Assembly: GCA_963781345.1 (NCBI GenBank)
Contig: CAWAFQ010000013.1
Coordinates: 248,001 to 312,000 of the forward strand
DNA length: 64,000 nt
Origin: JBBRHQ01 sp963781345
Lineage (GTDB): Bacteria; Actinomycetota; Thermoleophilia; Solirubrobacterales; 70-9
Reading direction: 5' to 3'
Shown: positions 39,961-48,790 of the stretch, one piece after another
Layout of the letters: each line of letters begins with the position of its first letter
Position numbering within the stretch: position 1 is the stretch's first letter
The notes under the pieces: model-generated
Told to the model about the DNA's origin: nothing
Seen by the model: the letters and a program-made list of their open reading frames with translations, nothing else
Databases searched by the model: none
Program-made: the position numbers and the translations under genes

Positions 39961-40271
39961 GCGAGTTCGAGCGAGTCGCCCGCCGTCACGAGTGACAGCT
40001 TCGCTGCCGAAGCCAACAAGATCTGTAACGACTCCAAGGAGAAGGTGGCCAGCCTGACGACTACTTCTCCGCCCGCGAGGAGACTGCTCGGAAGACCCGA
40101 GCTTTGGCAGACGCGTTCGGGGTTTTCGCAAGGCAGTTGAGCAACTCAAGCGTCGCGGCGGTAACCGCCGCCCAGAAGGCCGAAGTCGCAGCCGATACGC
40201 GCGAAGCAAAGCTGGCACAGGAGTCTGGCTTCGAGGCCTGCGGTGCCCTCGTGCAGAAGGGTTCGGCGTAG
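39961..40271 (+). pseudogene. Remnant of a small secreted-protein gene
   Basis: Two consecutive frames read like one protein: SDSFAAEANKICNDSKEKVASLTT, then after a frame change (about 40060) DYFSAREETARKTRALADAFG...KAEVAADTREAKLAQESGFEACGALVQKGSA and a stop at 40271. The ANKIC and late CG pattern resembles short actinobacterial lipoproteins of unknown function. No lipobox or good start was found. It lies within a 536-base stretch with no intact gene (39839-40374). Confidence 0.5.
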
Positions 40272-40374
40272 GGTTCGCCCCGATAACACGGGCATCCGAG
40301 CAAGATGGCGCGCCATGGCCAATTTCAGGTAGAACACACCAGACAGATCTATCCAGGGCTAGGAGAGGACCCGT

Positions 40375-41778
40375 ATGGGCGAGAAGATGTGGGGCGATGA
40401 GCCATTCTGGGGGCTCGGCTCCGACTGGGACCCGGACTGGGTGCTGAGCGACCGCCAGCGGGAGCTGCGCGAAACGCTGATCGGGCTCTGCGAGCGCGAG
40501 ATGCGGGCGAACGCAAAGCGCTCCGATGACGAGCTGCTCTATCCCCGGCGCAACTTCGAGCTGCTCGCCGAGAACGGGTTCCTCAGCCTGATCGTGTCCG
40601 AAGAGTACGGCGGCCTCGGCGAGAACCACGTCGCCTTCGCGATGGTCTGCGAGACGCTGGCCCGCTACGGCTGCGCCTCGACCGCGATGTGTTACGTGAT
40701 GCACATCGCCGCCGTCGCGACGATCATGCTGCGCCCGACGCCGGAGCTGATCGACCGCTACATCCGCCCGCTCGACTCCGAGTGCAGGATCGGGACGCTC
40801 TCCTACTCAGACCCCGAGACCGGCTCGCACTTCTGGTACCCGGTCTCCTCCGGCGCCGAGCGCTCCAACGGCGGCTACAAGGTCCGCAAGAAGGCCTCGT
40901 GGACGACGTCGGGCGGATTTGCCGACTTCTATGTCGTGCAGACGACGAGCCCGGACTTCAGCGGCTATGACGACCTCTCCGTCTTCGTCATCGACGGCGA
41001 CGACGTCCAGGCGCAGCCCTCGCTCTGGGACGCGCTCGGGCTGCGCGGCAATCAGTCGGGGCCGATCGAGGTCGACAACGTCGAGGTCCCCGCCGAGCAG
41101 GTCGTCGGCCCACTTGGCGACGGCGCCTCCTCCAACGACGAGGCGGTGGACCCCTGGTTCCTCGTCGGCTCCTCCTCGGTTTGGAACGGCATCGCCCTGG
41201 GGACGATCGACATCGCCAGGCGCCACACCACCCGCAAGCGCCACGTCGACGTCGGCATGCGGGTGGCCGACTACCCGACGATCCAGGACTACGTCGGCGA
41301 GGCGGTCATGGACACCAACGCAGCGCGCCTGTTCGCCTACTCGGTCGCCGCGGCGATGGACCGCGCGACCGACGACAACACCAAGGTCCTCGCCCCGGGG
41401 GAGACGGCCCGCGCCGATTACCTCCACTGGGCCTGGCAGATCAAGTTCGAGGCGGCCAAGAACGTGGCCCACGTCGTCGACAAGATGCTGCACGCCTGCG
41501 GCGGCTCCGGCTACAAGCGCGACATGGAGCTGGAGCGCTACGTCCGCGACGCCAAGGCCGGCTGGGTGATGGGGCCGACGAATGAGGTCTTGCGTCAGTT
41601 CGTCGGCAAGGCGGTGCTGCTCGGATTCGACGCCCTCGACTACTGGAACCAGACCTACAACCGCCGGGTGGTCGAGAACGAGGTCAAGAAGCTCGACCCC
41701 GAGGCCAAGCGCGAGCTGGCCGCCGAGCTCGTCGCGGAGGCCGAGAAGGCCGAAGGAGCGCCGACGGCGAAGGCGTGA
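40375..41778 (+). CDS. Acyl-CoA dehydrogenase family protein (467 residues)
   Basis: A flavin-dependent acyl-CoA dehydrogenase fold. LSLIVSEEYGGLGENHVAFAMVCETLARYGCASTAMCYVMH is the N-terminal helical domain. KASWTTSGGFADFYVVQT is the middle beta domain, and KMLHACGGSGYKRDMELERYVRDAKAGWVMGPTNEVLRQFVG is the C-terminal domain. The usual catalytic Glu region (YEGTSEIQ) is replaced by MGPTNEV, so it may not act on a CoA thioester; related enzymes oxidise amines or nitro compounds. ATG 40375 has TAGGAGAGG upstream. It ends three bases before the DUF1989-GcvT gene. Confidence 0.88.
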   Translation: MGEKMWGDEPFWGLGSDWDPDWVLSDRQRELRETLIGLCEREMRANAKRSDDELLYPRRNFELLAENGFLSLIVSEEYGGLGENHVAFAMVCETLARYGCASTAMCYVMHIAAVATIMLRPTPELIDRYIRPLDSECRIGTLSYSDPETGSHFWYPVSSGAERSNGGYKVRKKASWTTSGGFADFYVVQTTSPDFSGYDDLSVFVIDGDDVQAQPSLWDALGLRGNQSGPIEVDNVEVPAEQVVGPLGDGASSNDEAVDPWFLVGSSSVWNGIALGTIDIARRHTTRKRHVDVGMRVADYPTIQDYVGEAVMDTNAARLFAYSVAAAMDRATDDNTKVLAPGETARADYLHWAWQIKFEAAKNVAHVVDKMLHACGGSGYKRDMELERYVRDAKAGWVMGPTNEVLRQFVGKAVLLGFDALDYWNQTYNRRVVENEVKKLDPEAKRELAAELVAEAEKAEGAPTAKA

Positions 41779-41781
41779 GGC

Positions 41782-44109
41782 ATGGCCGCGGTGGTCCGAC
41801 CGGCGCTGCTCGAGCCCGGCCTGCGGCCGGTGGATCGCTCGCTGGAGACCCACTGGGTCCGCCCGGGCGCTGCAACCGCGGTGCGCCTCCACCCCGATGA
41901 CAGACTGACGATCGTCAACCGCGACGGCGGCCAGACGGCCGAGCTGACTGTTCTGGACCGCGACGGCGGCGAGGACGCGGCGGCAATCGGGGCGAGACCC
42001 GACGGCGAGGCGACCGTGCTGCGGAGCCTTGTGCGAAACGGCGGCGCCGACGGATTCCTCGGCGCCCTGCACGGCGAAGGCCTGCTGCCGTCGGAGGCGC
42101 GCGCCCTGCGCCTCTTCGACCAGGGGACGCCGCGCGGCGCCGCCGAGGAGTTCATCGCCGATCGTGAGTCGACGGCGATCGTCGCGGCGCCGGGAGGGCG
42201 GATCGTCGACGGCGCCTGGCCGGCCTCGCCACTGCTGGTCGAGATCCACCGGGCGGTCCCCCGCGACCGCGAGGAGGTCGAGCTGCCGCCGCCGCTGGCA
42301 GAGCCGCGCCTCGACGTCCGTGTGGATCGGGCAACCGCCGCCGCCTACGAGGTCTCCGAGGGCGAGTACATCCAGATCATCGACGTCGAGGGAAAGCAAT
42401 GCTCGGACTTCCTCGCCTTCAACCGGCGAAAGCTCGAGCGCGGCGTCGAGCGCGGACTCGACGCGACGACGACACGATCGCTAATGGGCTCGGCCTACCC
42501 GCAGCCCGGCCTGCACCGCAGGAGCTTCGACGGCGACATGGACCCGCTGGTCGAGGTGGTCCAGGACACGGTCGGGCGCCACGACAGCTTTTCGCTGGCC
42601 TGCACGGCGCGCTATTACGAGGACCTCGGCTACCCGGGCCACGTCAATTGCTCGGAGAACTTCAATGGCCAGGTCACCACCTATGGCGTAGCTCCCCGGA
42701 AGGGCTGGGAGGCCCTCAACTTCTTCTACAACACCGGCTTCGACGAGGCCAACGCCTTCATCGCCGACGAACCCTGGTCACGGCCGGGGGATTACGTATT
42801 GCTGCGAGCCGCTGCCGATCTGGTCTGCGCGTCGTCGGCCTGCCCCGACGACATCGATCCCGCCAACGGCTGGGAGATCACCGACATCCACGTCCGCGTC
42901 TACCGTCCCGAGAACCGGTTCTCGCAGGCGATTGCCCACCGCGTCACTCCGGAGGCCGAACCAGTGATGACACAGGAAACCGCCTTTCACTCGCGCACCT
43001 CGGCGCTCACACGCGACCTCGTCGAGTACCGCGGCTACTGGCTGCCCGACTGCTACGAGGGCACCGGGACGATCGCCGAGTACTGGGCCTGCCGCGAGGG
43101 CGCCGTGATCATGGATCTCTCGCCGCTGCGCAAGTTCGAGGTGCTCGGCCCCGACGCCGAGATGCTGATCCAGCGGGCGATCTCCCGGGACGCGCGCCGC
43201 CTCGCCGTCGGCCAGGTCACATACACCGCCGTCTGCAACGAGACCGGCTGCATGCTCGACGACGCAACGGTCTACCGCCTCGGCGACGACAACTTCCGCT
43301 TTGTCGCCGGCGACCCCTACACCGGCGTCCACCTCGCCGAGCTCGCCGATGCCGAGGGGATGCGGGTCTGGGTGAAGCCCTCCACCGACCAGCTTCACAA
43401 CCTCGCGGTCCAGGGCCCGAAGAGCCGCGAGATCCTCCGCGAGATCGTCTGGACGCCGACGACCCAGCCGGACCTCGCCGAACTGCGCTGGTTCCGCCTC
43501 CTGATTGGGCGGATCGGCGCCTACGACGGGATCCCCATCGTCGTCTCGCGAACCGGCTACACCGGCGAGCTTGGCTATGAGGTCTGGTGTCACCCCGACG
43601 ATGGCCCGGCTGTCTGGGACGCCATCTGGGAGGCGGGCCGGGACCACGGCCTGCAACCCCTCGGGCTCTCGGCCCTCGACATGCTGCGGATCGAGTCGGG
43701 CCTGATCTTCGCCGGATATGACTTCGACGAGACCGTCGACCCCTTCGAGGCCGGGATCGGCTTCTGCGTCGTCCTCGACGGCGAGGAGGACTTCGTCGGC
43801 AAGGAGGCGCTTCGCGAGCGATCCGCCCATCCCCAGCGGGCGATGGTCGGGCTCGAGCTTGCGGGCCAGGAGACCGCTGCACACGGCGACTGCGTCCACG
43901 TCGGGCACGGCGAGGTCGGGGTCGTCACCAGCGCGACCCGCAGTCCGGTGCTGCGCAAGAACATCGCACTGTGCCGGATCGCGGTGCAATACGCCGAGCC
44001 CGGCACCGAGGTCGAGGTCGGAAAGCTCGACGGCCACCAGAAGCGGATCCCGGCGACGGTCGTGCCGGTCCCGTTCTACGACCCCGAGAAGAAGCGTCCT
44101 CGCTCCTGA
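41782..44109 (+). CDS. DUF1989 - GcvT-like aminomethyltransferase fusion
   Basis: A 775-residue fusion. Residues about 180-370 form a DUF1989 domain (urea-carboxylase-associated type): YEVSEGEYIQIIDVEGKQCSDFLAF, HDSFSLACTARYYEDLGYPGHVNCSENF (Cys/Glu metal site) and LRAAADLVCASSACPDDI. Residues 1-175 look like a degenerate first copy of the same fold. From about 400 it is a GcvT/aminomethyltransferase domain (YWACREGAVIMDLSPLRKFEVLGPDAE, SRTGYTGELGYEVW, EAGIGFCVVLD). It probably demethylates or moves a one-carbon group from an amine to tetrahydrofolate. It is in an operon with the preceding dehydrogenase. Confidence 0.88.
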   Translation: MAAVVRPALLEPGLRPVDRSLETHWVRPGAATAVRLHPDDRLTIVNRDGGQTAELTVLDRDGGEDAAAIGARPDGEATVLRSLVRNGGADGFLGALHGEGLLPSEARALRLFDQGTPRGAAEEFIADRESTAIVAAPGGRIVDGAWPASPLLVEIHRAVPRDREEVELPPPLAEPRLDVRVDRATAAAYEVSEGEYIQIIDVEGKQCSDFLAFNRRKLERGVERGLDATTTRSLMGSAYPQPGLHRRSFDGDMDPLVEVVQDTVGRHDSFSLACTARYYEDLGYPGHVNCSENFNGQVTTYGVAPRKGWEALNFFYNTGFDEANAFIADEPWSRPGDYVLLRAAADLVCASSACPDDIDPANGWEITDIHVRVYRPENRFSQAIAHRVTPEAEPVMTQETAFHSRTSALTRDLVEYRGYWLPDCYEGTGTIAEYWACREGAVIMDLSPLRKFEVLGPDAEMLIQRAISRDARRLAVGQVTYTAVCNETGCMLDDATVYRLGDDNFRFVAGDPYTGVHLAELADAEGMRVWVKPSTDQLHNLAVQGPKSREILREIVWTPTTQPDLAELRWFRLLIGRIGAYDGIPIVVSRTGYTGELGYEVWCHPDDGPAVWDAIWEAGRDHGLQPLGLSALDMLRIESGLIFAGYDFDETVDPFEAGIGFCVVLDGEEDFVGKEALRERSAHPQRAMVGLELAGQETAAHGDCVHVGHGEVGVVTSATRSPVLRKNIALCRIAVQYAEPGTEVEVGKLDGHQKRIPATVVPVPFYDPEKKRPRS

Positions 44110-44115
44110 GGAGCG

Positions 44116-44730
44116 TCAGTGGTCGGTTGAGAGCCGGCCGTACTGGCCGCCGTGGAAGAGCAGCGGCCGAGCATCCGTCGCACACCGCGCGTACTCGACG
44201 CGGCCGAGGAACAGCGAGTGGTCCCCGCCCCAGTGAGAGCGAACGACGCGGGCGACGAAGTGGGCGGCGGAGCCCTCGACAAGGGGGGTCTCCCGGACCA
44301 CGCCAAAGCTCGGCGCCGGCGCGTCGGAGCCGGCGCGCCCGGCGAAGTGATCGGAGAGCGAGTGCTGGTCGTCCGCCAGGACGCTGACGGCAAAGCGCTG
44401 GCCCTCGTTCAGAAGCGAGCACATCTTGGTCCGGCGATCGACCGAGATCAGAACCAGCGGCGGCTCCAGCGACACCGACATGAAGGCGTTCGCGGTCATC
44501 CCGTGGATCTGGTCGGCGACCCGGGTCGTTATCACCGTGACGCCGGTCGCGAACATCCCGAGGGTCTGGCGTAGAGCCACCGCCGGATCGTCCCCCTCGA
44601 CGTCGAGTTGCTCGGGATCCGGCGCCGCGACGGGGACCTCGCCGATTCCCTCCGGTCCCGTGCCGACCCAGGCGCCGGCCTCGGCGAGGCTGAGGTCGAA
44701 CTCGTGGGGGGTCGCCGGCGACTCGCTCAT
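44116..44730 (-). CDS. Flavin reductase / FMN-binding split-barrel protein
   Basis: A 204-residue protein. From about residue 50 it is a flavin reductase domain: LRQTLGMFATGVTVITTRVADQIHGMTANAFMSVSLEPPLVLISVDRRTKM, SVLADDQHSLSDHFAG and a final HWGGDHSLFLGRVEYA with the conserved GDH. It supplies reduced flavin to oxygenases, or can act alone. The start is fixed by GATAAT six bases upstream. It is convergent to the DUF1989-GcvT gene. Confidence 0.9.
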   Translation of the reverse strand: MSESPATPHEFDLSLAEAGAWVGTGPEGIGEVPVAAPDPEQLDVEGDDPAVALRQTLGMFATGVTVITTRVADQIHGMTANAFMSVSLEPPLVLISVDRRTKMCSLLNEGQRFAVSVLADDQHSLSDHFAGRAGSDAPAPSFGVVRETPLVEGSAAHFVARVVRSHWGGDHSLFLGRVEYARCATDARPLLFHGGQYGRLSTDH

Positions 44731-44736
44731 AGTCGC

Positions 44737-44742
44737 ATTATC
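44737..44742 (-). promoter_or_regulatory. -10 box GATAAT before the flavin reductase gene
   Basis: On the - strand GATAAT, then GCGACT, then ATG 44730: the same six-base spacing as thiE and lpdA. Confidence 0.6.
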
Positions 44743-44788
44743 GGCGCTTTTGGCCGCCTGGTGGGAGCGTCGCTGGGGTCAGTCCGGC

Positions 44789-45586
44789 CTAGGCCGTTGG
44801 GGAAGGGGGCGGCTGTCCCTGGCCCCAGGCGTCGAGGCCACCATCGACGAGGATGCTCGAGCCGGTGATGTAGGCGCCGGCGGGGGTGGCTAGGAAGGCG
44901 ATCGTCTCGCCGACCTCCTGCGGCCGGCCGAGCCTCCCCAGCGGCACCTGGCGACGTGAGGCCTCGAGGGCCTCGGCGCCGTAGCCGGCGAGGCCCTCGG
45001 TCTCGATGTTGCCGAGGACGACGCAGACGCTTCGGATCCCGTGGCGGCTCCACTCGAGCGAGAGGCCGGAGGCGAGGCTCTCAAGCGCCGCGCGCGCCGC
45101 GGCCGCGTGCGCAAACCCGGGGATCCCGCGGCGCGGGGAGAATCCGAGGAAGACGACGAGCCCGCCGCGAGCCGGAATCATCGAGCGCACCGCGACCTCG
45201 CGGGTCAGATCCCAGGCCGCCTCGAGGTTGAGACGCTGCACCGCGGCCATCCCGTTCGCGGTGATCTCCTCGGCGGGGGCGCTGAACTGACCGCCGGCGT
45301 TGTTGACGAGGACGTCCACCGCTCCGAAACGCTCGATCGTCGAGTCGAGTAACTCCGCGACCTGGTCCGGCTCGCGGATGTCGCAGGGGAATGCGAGGCA
45401 CTCGGCGCCGGTCGCCTCGATCTCGTCCCGAGCCTCATCGAGCGGGCCCCGGCGGCGGCCACAGATCGCGACCCGCGCTCCCGACGCCGCGAAGGCCAGC
45501 GCGGTCGCCCTCCCGATCCCCGTTCCGCCGCCGGTGACGAGCGCCACCCGGCCGCGATTGGCGTCGGCGGCGAGCGAGGGGCTCAT
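44789..45586 (-). CDS. Short-chain dehydrogenase (2,4-dienoyl/enoyl-CoA reductase-like)
   Basis: A 265-residue SDR from ATG 45586, whose ATGA overlaps the stop of the enoyl-CoA hydratase gene; the frame is open upstream but that part is a shadow. ALVTGGGTGIGRATALAFAASG is the cofactor motif, and DVLVNNAGGQF is the NNAG motif. In place of the usual catalytic YxxxK is GFAHAAAARAALESLASGLSLEW, so Tyr and Lys are missing, as in peroxisomal/mitochondrial 2,4-dienoyl-CoA reductases. ITGSSILVDGG closes the domain. The coupling to a hydratase suggests a role in acyl-CoA breakdown. Confidence 0.88.
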   Translation of the reverse strand: MSPSLAADANRGRVALVTGGGTGIGRATALAFAASGARVAICGRRRGPLDEARDEIEATGAECLAFPCDIREPDQVAELLDSTIERFGAVDVLVNNAGGQFSAPAEEITANGMAAVQRLNLEAAWDLTREVAVRSMIPARGGLVVFLGFSPRRGIPGFAHAAAARAALESLASGLSLEWSRHGIRSVCVVLGNIETEGLAGYGAEALEASRRQVPLGRLGRPQEVGETIAFLATPAGAYITGSSILVDGGLDAWGQGQPPPSPTA

Positions 45587-46359
45587 TCGCCTCGCCAGAC
45601 GGGCTCGCGGCCCTCGGCGAAGGCCCGGGGGCCCTCCCTGGCGTCGGCCGAGCCGACCGCCCGGTCGTAGGCGGGAATGCTGCCGTCGCGAAGCGCCCTG
45701 AAACCCTCTTCGACGGTCAGCCTCTCGGTCGAAGCCAGGGTCGCCTTCACCGCCCGGGTCGCAAGAGGCGCGGTCGCCTCGACCCGCGCCGCTAGCTCGC
45801 GGGCGGCCGGCAGCAGGTCGGCCGCGCCGACGACGCGGTTGACCAACCCCCACCGCTCCGCCTCGGCGGCGCCGATCGGATCCCCCGTCAGCAGCATCTC
45901 CATCGCCAGCGGGTGCGGAATCCGGCGCGGCAGCCGGAAGATCCCGCCTGAGTCGGCGATGAAGCCGAGCTTCACCTCGGGGAGCGAGAATCGCGCCCCG
46001 GGGACGGCGAGTGCCATGTCGCAGGCGAGGACGAGCTCGAAGCCACCGCCCGCCGCATAACCGTTGACTGCGGCGATCACGGGCTTGTCGAGGTCAAAAA
46101 GCTCGGTCAGGCCGCCGAGTCCGCCTTCGCCGAAGTCGTCGGGATCACCCGCGACGTGGGCCTTCAGGTCCCAGCCCGCGGAGAAGAAACGGTCACCCGC
46201 CCCGGTGACGATCGCGACCCGCAGGCCGGGATCCTCACGGAACTCAATGAACGCCTCGCCCATCGCCCTGCTCGTCGCCGAGTCGATCGCGTTCGCCTTC
46301 GGCCGGTCGAGCGTCAGCTCGAAGATCCCGCCGTCGCGCTCTGTGCGGATCCCGTCCAT
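45583..46359 (-). CDS. Enoyl-CoA hydratase/isomerase family protein
   Basis: A 258-residue crotonase-fold protein from ATG 46359 (TAGGGT eight bases upstream). Family features are IFELTLDRPKANAID, FFSAGWDLKAHVAGD (oxyanion hole), AVNGYAAGGGFELVLACDMALA and LPEVKLGFIADSGGIFRLPRRI with the glutamate position. AERWGLVNRVVG follows. It resembles CaiD/carnitinyl-CoA dehydratase-like crotonases. It is coupled to the SDR gene by ATGA. Confidence 0.9.
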   Translation of the reverse strand: MDGIRTERDGGIFELTLDRPKANAIDSATSRAMGEAFIEFREDPGLRVAIVTGAGDRFFSAGWDLKAHVAGDPDDFGEGGLGGLTELFDLDKPVIAAVNGYAAGGGFELVLACDMALAVPGARFSLPEVKLGFIADSGGIFRLPRRIPHPLAMEMLLTGDPIGAAEAERWGLVNRVVGAADLLPAARELAARVEATAPLATRAVKATLASTERLTVEEGFRALRDGSIPAYDRAVGSADAREGPRAFAEGREPVWRGE

Positions 46360-46419
46360 CGCGACCAACCCTAGCCGCAGGCCACGGGCGGGGGGGCCGG
46401 CCGGCGAGCGCGCCCGGGG

Positions 46420-47772
46420 TCAGTCAAGGCACTCCCGCGCGGCCCGCTCCCCCGAGCGGGTCGCTCCCTCCATGTGTATATGCCCGACTCCGGCGATGTC
46501 GGTGCAGGCCCAGTGGATTGGCCCGACCGGGCGGCGCAGGTCCTCGCCGAAGCGGGTCAGGCCGCCGACGCCGAAGCTCGTCCCGTACGCGCCTCGCGTC
46601 CACTCCTCGGATGACCACTGCGTCTCTATGTAGTCCTTCGGCCGCAGCGCCCGCTCGCCGACGTAGCGGGACATCCCGTCGAGAATGGCGAGGCGGCGCG
46701 AGTCGTCGCTGAGCCGGTCGGCGCGCTCGGCCACCTCGCCGGCGAGGAAGGTGCAGAGAACTCCGGCCGACGCCGACGGCGGTGAGTTGTCATAGAGCTC
46801 GCGAACCAGTTTGTCGGGGGCGAAGCCCTGGCCGGAGAGACCGTCCTCGCGCCAGAAGGGCGACTCGTAGACCGCAAGGACCTTGGTCACGGTGCCCTGC
46901 GAGAGGGCCTGTTCGAGCCGCAGACGCCAGGCCGGCAGCGCCGGCGCGAAGCGGAGCGCTGCGGTCAGGTTTGGGGGCACCGCGACGATCACCTGCTCGG
47001 CCCGCACGCGCACCGGGTCGGCGTCGATCTCGACCCCATCTTCCGACCAGCGGATCTCCCGCGCCGGCGCGTTCAGCACAACCCGCTCGCCGAGGCGCTC
47101 AGCCATCCGGATCGGGATCAGCTGAGAGCCGCCGGCGACCCGGTAGGCGAGGCACTGGTCGGGCTCGAAGAGCTCGTAGGTCCCGCCCGCCCCAGCGATC
47201 ATCCACAGCCCCTGGAGCAGCGAGAAGGTGTGGGCGGGCTTGGCCAGGAAGCCGCCCGCCAGCCAGGAGCGCAGCAGGCCCCGGGCCATCTCGTCGGCGA
47301 CCTCATCCTGAAGCCAGGCCTCGAAGGTGATCGAGTCGAGCCGGCTCGCCTCGGGGTGCTCCCACGGCGCCTCGGGGTCGAGCTCCTTGGCGAGGGCGTC
47401 GAGCTTGGCGTCTGCCTCGGCATATGCGGCCTCGGCCTCGGCGCCCAGGGGCGCATCGTGGCCGCGGTAACGGTGGACCTCGCCACCCGCGGCGATGTAG
47501 ACGTGATCGCCCTCGCGCTCGCACGCGAACAGCTCGATCCCGAGCTCGGCGACCAGCGCGTGCATCGCCGACTGGTACGGCGCGACCCACTGGCCGCCCA
47601 GCTCGTTCGCCTCGCCGCCGATCTCGGTGTTCCAGACCCGGCCCCCGACCCGGTCTCGCGCCTCGAGCACGACGACGTCGCGGCCCTCGCGCTCGAGCGT
47701 CATCGCCGCGGTCAGCCCGGCGATGCCGGCGCCGACGACGGCTATCTCGGTTTCGACGGTTGGCGCGGGCAT
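46420..47772 (-). CDS. Flavin monoamine oxidase, copy 1
   Basis: A 450-residue FAD-dependent amine oxidase. The dinucleotide motif is IAVVGAGIAGLTAAMTLEREG, followed by EARDRVGGRVWN and ELGGQWVAP. In the C-terminal half, QVIVAVPPNLTAALRFAPALP is the substrate domain and YIETQWSSEEWTRGAYG...HWACTDIAGVGHIHMEGATRSGERAAREC is the FAD-contact region typical of MAO and putrescine oxidases. It oxidises an amine to an aldehyde or imine with H2O2 release. No signal peptide is seen. It is one of two such genes in the region. Confidence 0.9.
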   Translation of the reverse strand: MPAPTVETEIAVVGAGIAGLTAAMTLEREGRDVVVLEARDRVGGRVWNTEIGGEANELGGQWVAPYQSAMHALVAELGIELFACEREGDHVYIAAGGEVHRYRGHDAPLGAEAEAAYAEADAKLDALAKELDPEAPWEHPEASRLDSITFEAWLQDEVADEMARGLLRSWLAGGFLAKPAHTFSLLQGLWMIAGAGGTYELFEPDQCLAYRVAGGSQLIPIRMAERLGERVVLNAPAREIRWSEDGVEIDADPVRVRAEQVIVAVPPNLTAALRFAPALPAWRLRLEQALSQGTVTKVLAVYESPFWREDGLSGQGFAPDKLVRELYDNSPPSASAGVLCTFLAGEVAERADRLSDDSRRLAILDGMSRYVGERALRPKDYIETQWSSEEWTRGAYGTSFGVGGLTRFGEDLRRPVGPIHWACTDIAGVGHIHMEGATRSGERAARECLD

Positions 47773-47798
47773 CGGCTTACGCTCTGGATCCCCAATCC

Positions 47799-48779
47799 TC
47801 AGAAGGTGACGGTGGCGACGACGGCGCGGTGGTCGGAGGGCCAGGGCCTGACGACGATCCCGGCCTCGGGCTTCTTCTCACCGACGATCGCGGCGTCCTC
47901 GACGGTGAGGTCGTTGCCACGGGCGAGGAGGTAGTCGATGCGATCATGGTGGTCCCACTTGACCGTCGGCTTGCTGGTCGGCGTCCAGGTGAAGGCCGGG
48001 TAGGCGACCGGGTCGGGGTGGACCACCCGGTAGGCATCGATGAAGCCCGCGTCCTCGATCGACCTGGCGGTCGGCCACCTGACCACGATCGGCTGGTTGC
48101 CCGCCTTCACAGCACCCTTGGTCCAGTCGTGCCAGGAGGGCTCGTTGAAGTCCCCGAAAACGAAGGATGCGTCGGCGTCGCCGGCGGCCGACATGTCCTT
48201 TCGAAGCAGGTCGATCGCCCCGCCGCGCGTTCGCCGGGCGAAGCGGATGGCCTGCGCCTCGGTCTTGATGAACGGAGCGCCACCGTAGGGGATGTCGAGC
48301 AGCTGGTAGGGCTGGTAGGGAGAGTCGTCGAGGTGGATGTTGAAGGCGTTGACGGAGCGGCCGTCGACGTCGAGCTCGACGCCGAGATCGTGGGGCGTCG
48401 CCTTGCCGATCGGGTAGCGGCTGATGATCGCGTTCGCCCACAGCGCCTGATTCCTCGCGGTCTGGTCGTAGTAGTGGTACCCGAGCGCGTCGGCGATCTT
48501 GCGCGCGACGCTGCGGCCGTGCGGCGGGCACACAAGGGCCGTGCATTCCGGCCCCTCGACCCGGGTCTCCTGGACGCCGATCAGGTCGGCGCCGGCCGTC
48601 CTGATCGCGGCGACGGTCTCGTCGACCGGCTTCGACTGGTTGGCGCCGGCGCCCCATACGTTGAAGCTCATCACGGTCAGCGTCGTGCGCTCGTCTGAGT
48701 CGCGCACCAGCGCGGCGACCACGAGGCCTGCCGCGATCAGGACCAGCGCACCGATCAGTACCCGAAACCGCCTATCCAT
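47799..48779 (-). CDS. Endonuclease/exonuclease/phosphatase-family protein
   Basis: A 326-residue protein with an N-terminal membrane segment (FRVLIGALVLIAAGLVVAALV). The EEP fold is visible: LTVMSFNVWG (metal Asn), DLIGVQETRV (metal Glu), NAFNIHLDDS, FVFGDFNEPSWHDWT (Asp/Asn pair) and SDHRAVVATVTF (final Asp-His). It is probably exported or membrane-anchored and cleaves a phosphodiester or phosphoester. ATG 48779 is preferred to the GTG at 48791, which overlaps a GATAGT -10-like box. Confidence 0.88.
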   Translation of the reverse strand: MDRRFRVLIGALVLIAAGLVVAALVRDSDERTTLTVMSFNVWGAGANQSKPVDETVAAIRTAGADLIGVQETRVEGPECTALVCPPHGRSVARKIADALGYHYYDQTARNQALWANAIISRYPIGKATPHDLGVELDVDGRSVNAFNIHLDDSPYQPYQLLDIPYGGAPFIKTEAQAIRFARRTRGGAIDLLRKDMSAAGDADASFVFGDFNEPSWHDWTKGAVKAGNQPIVVRWPTARSIEDAGFIDAYRVVHPDPVAYPAFTWTPTSKPTVKWDHHDRIDYLLARGNDLTVEDAAIVGEKKPEAGIVVRPWPSDHRAVVATVTF

Positions 48780-48790
48780 ACCGGGCGACA

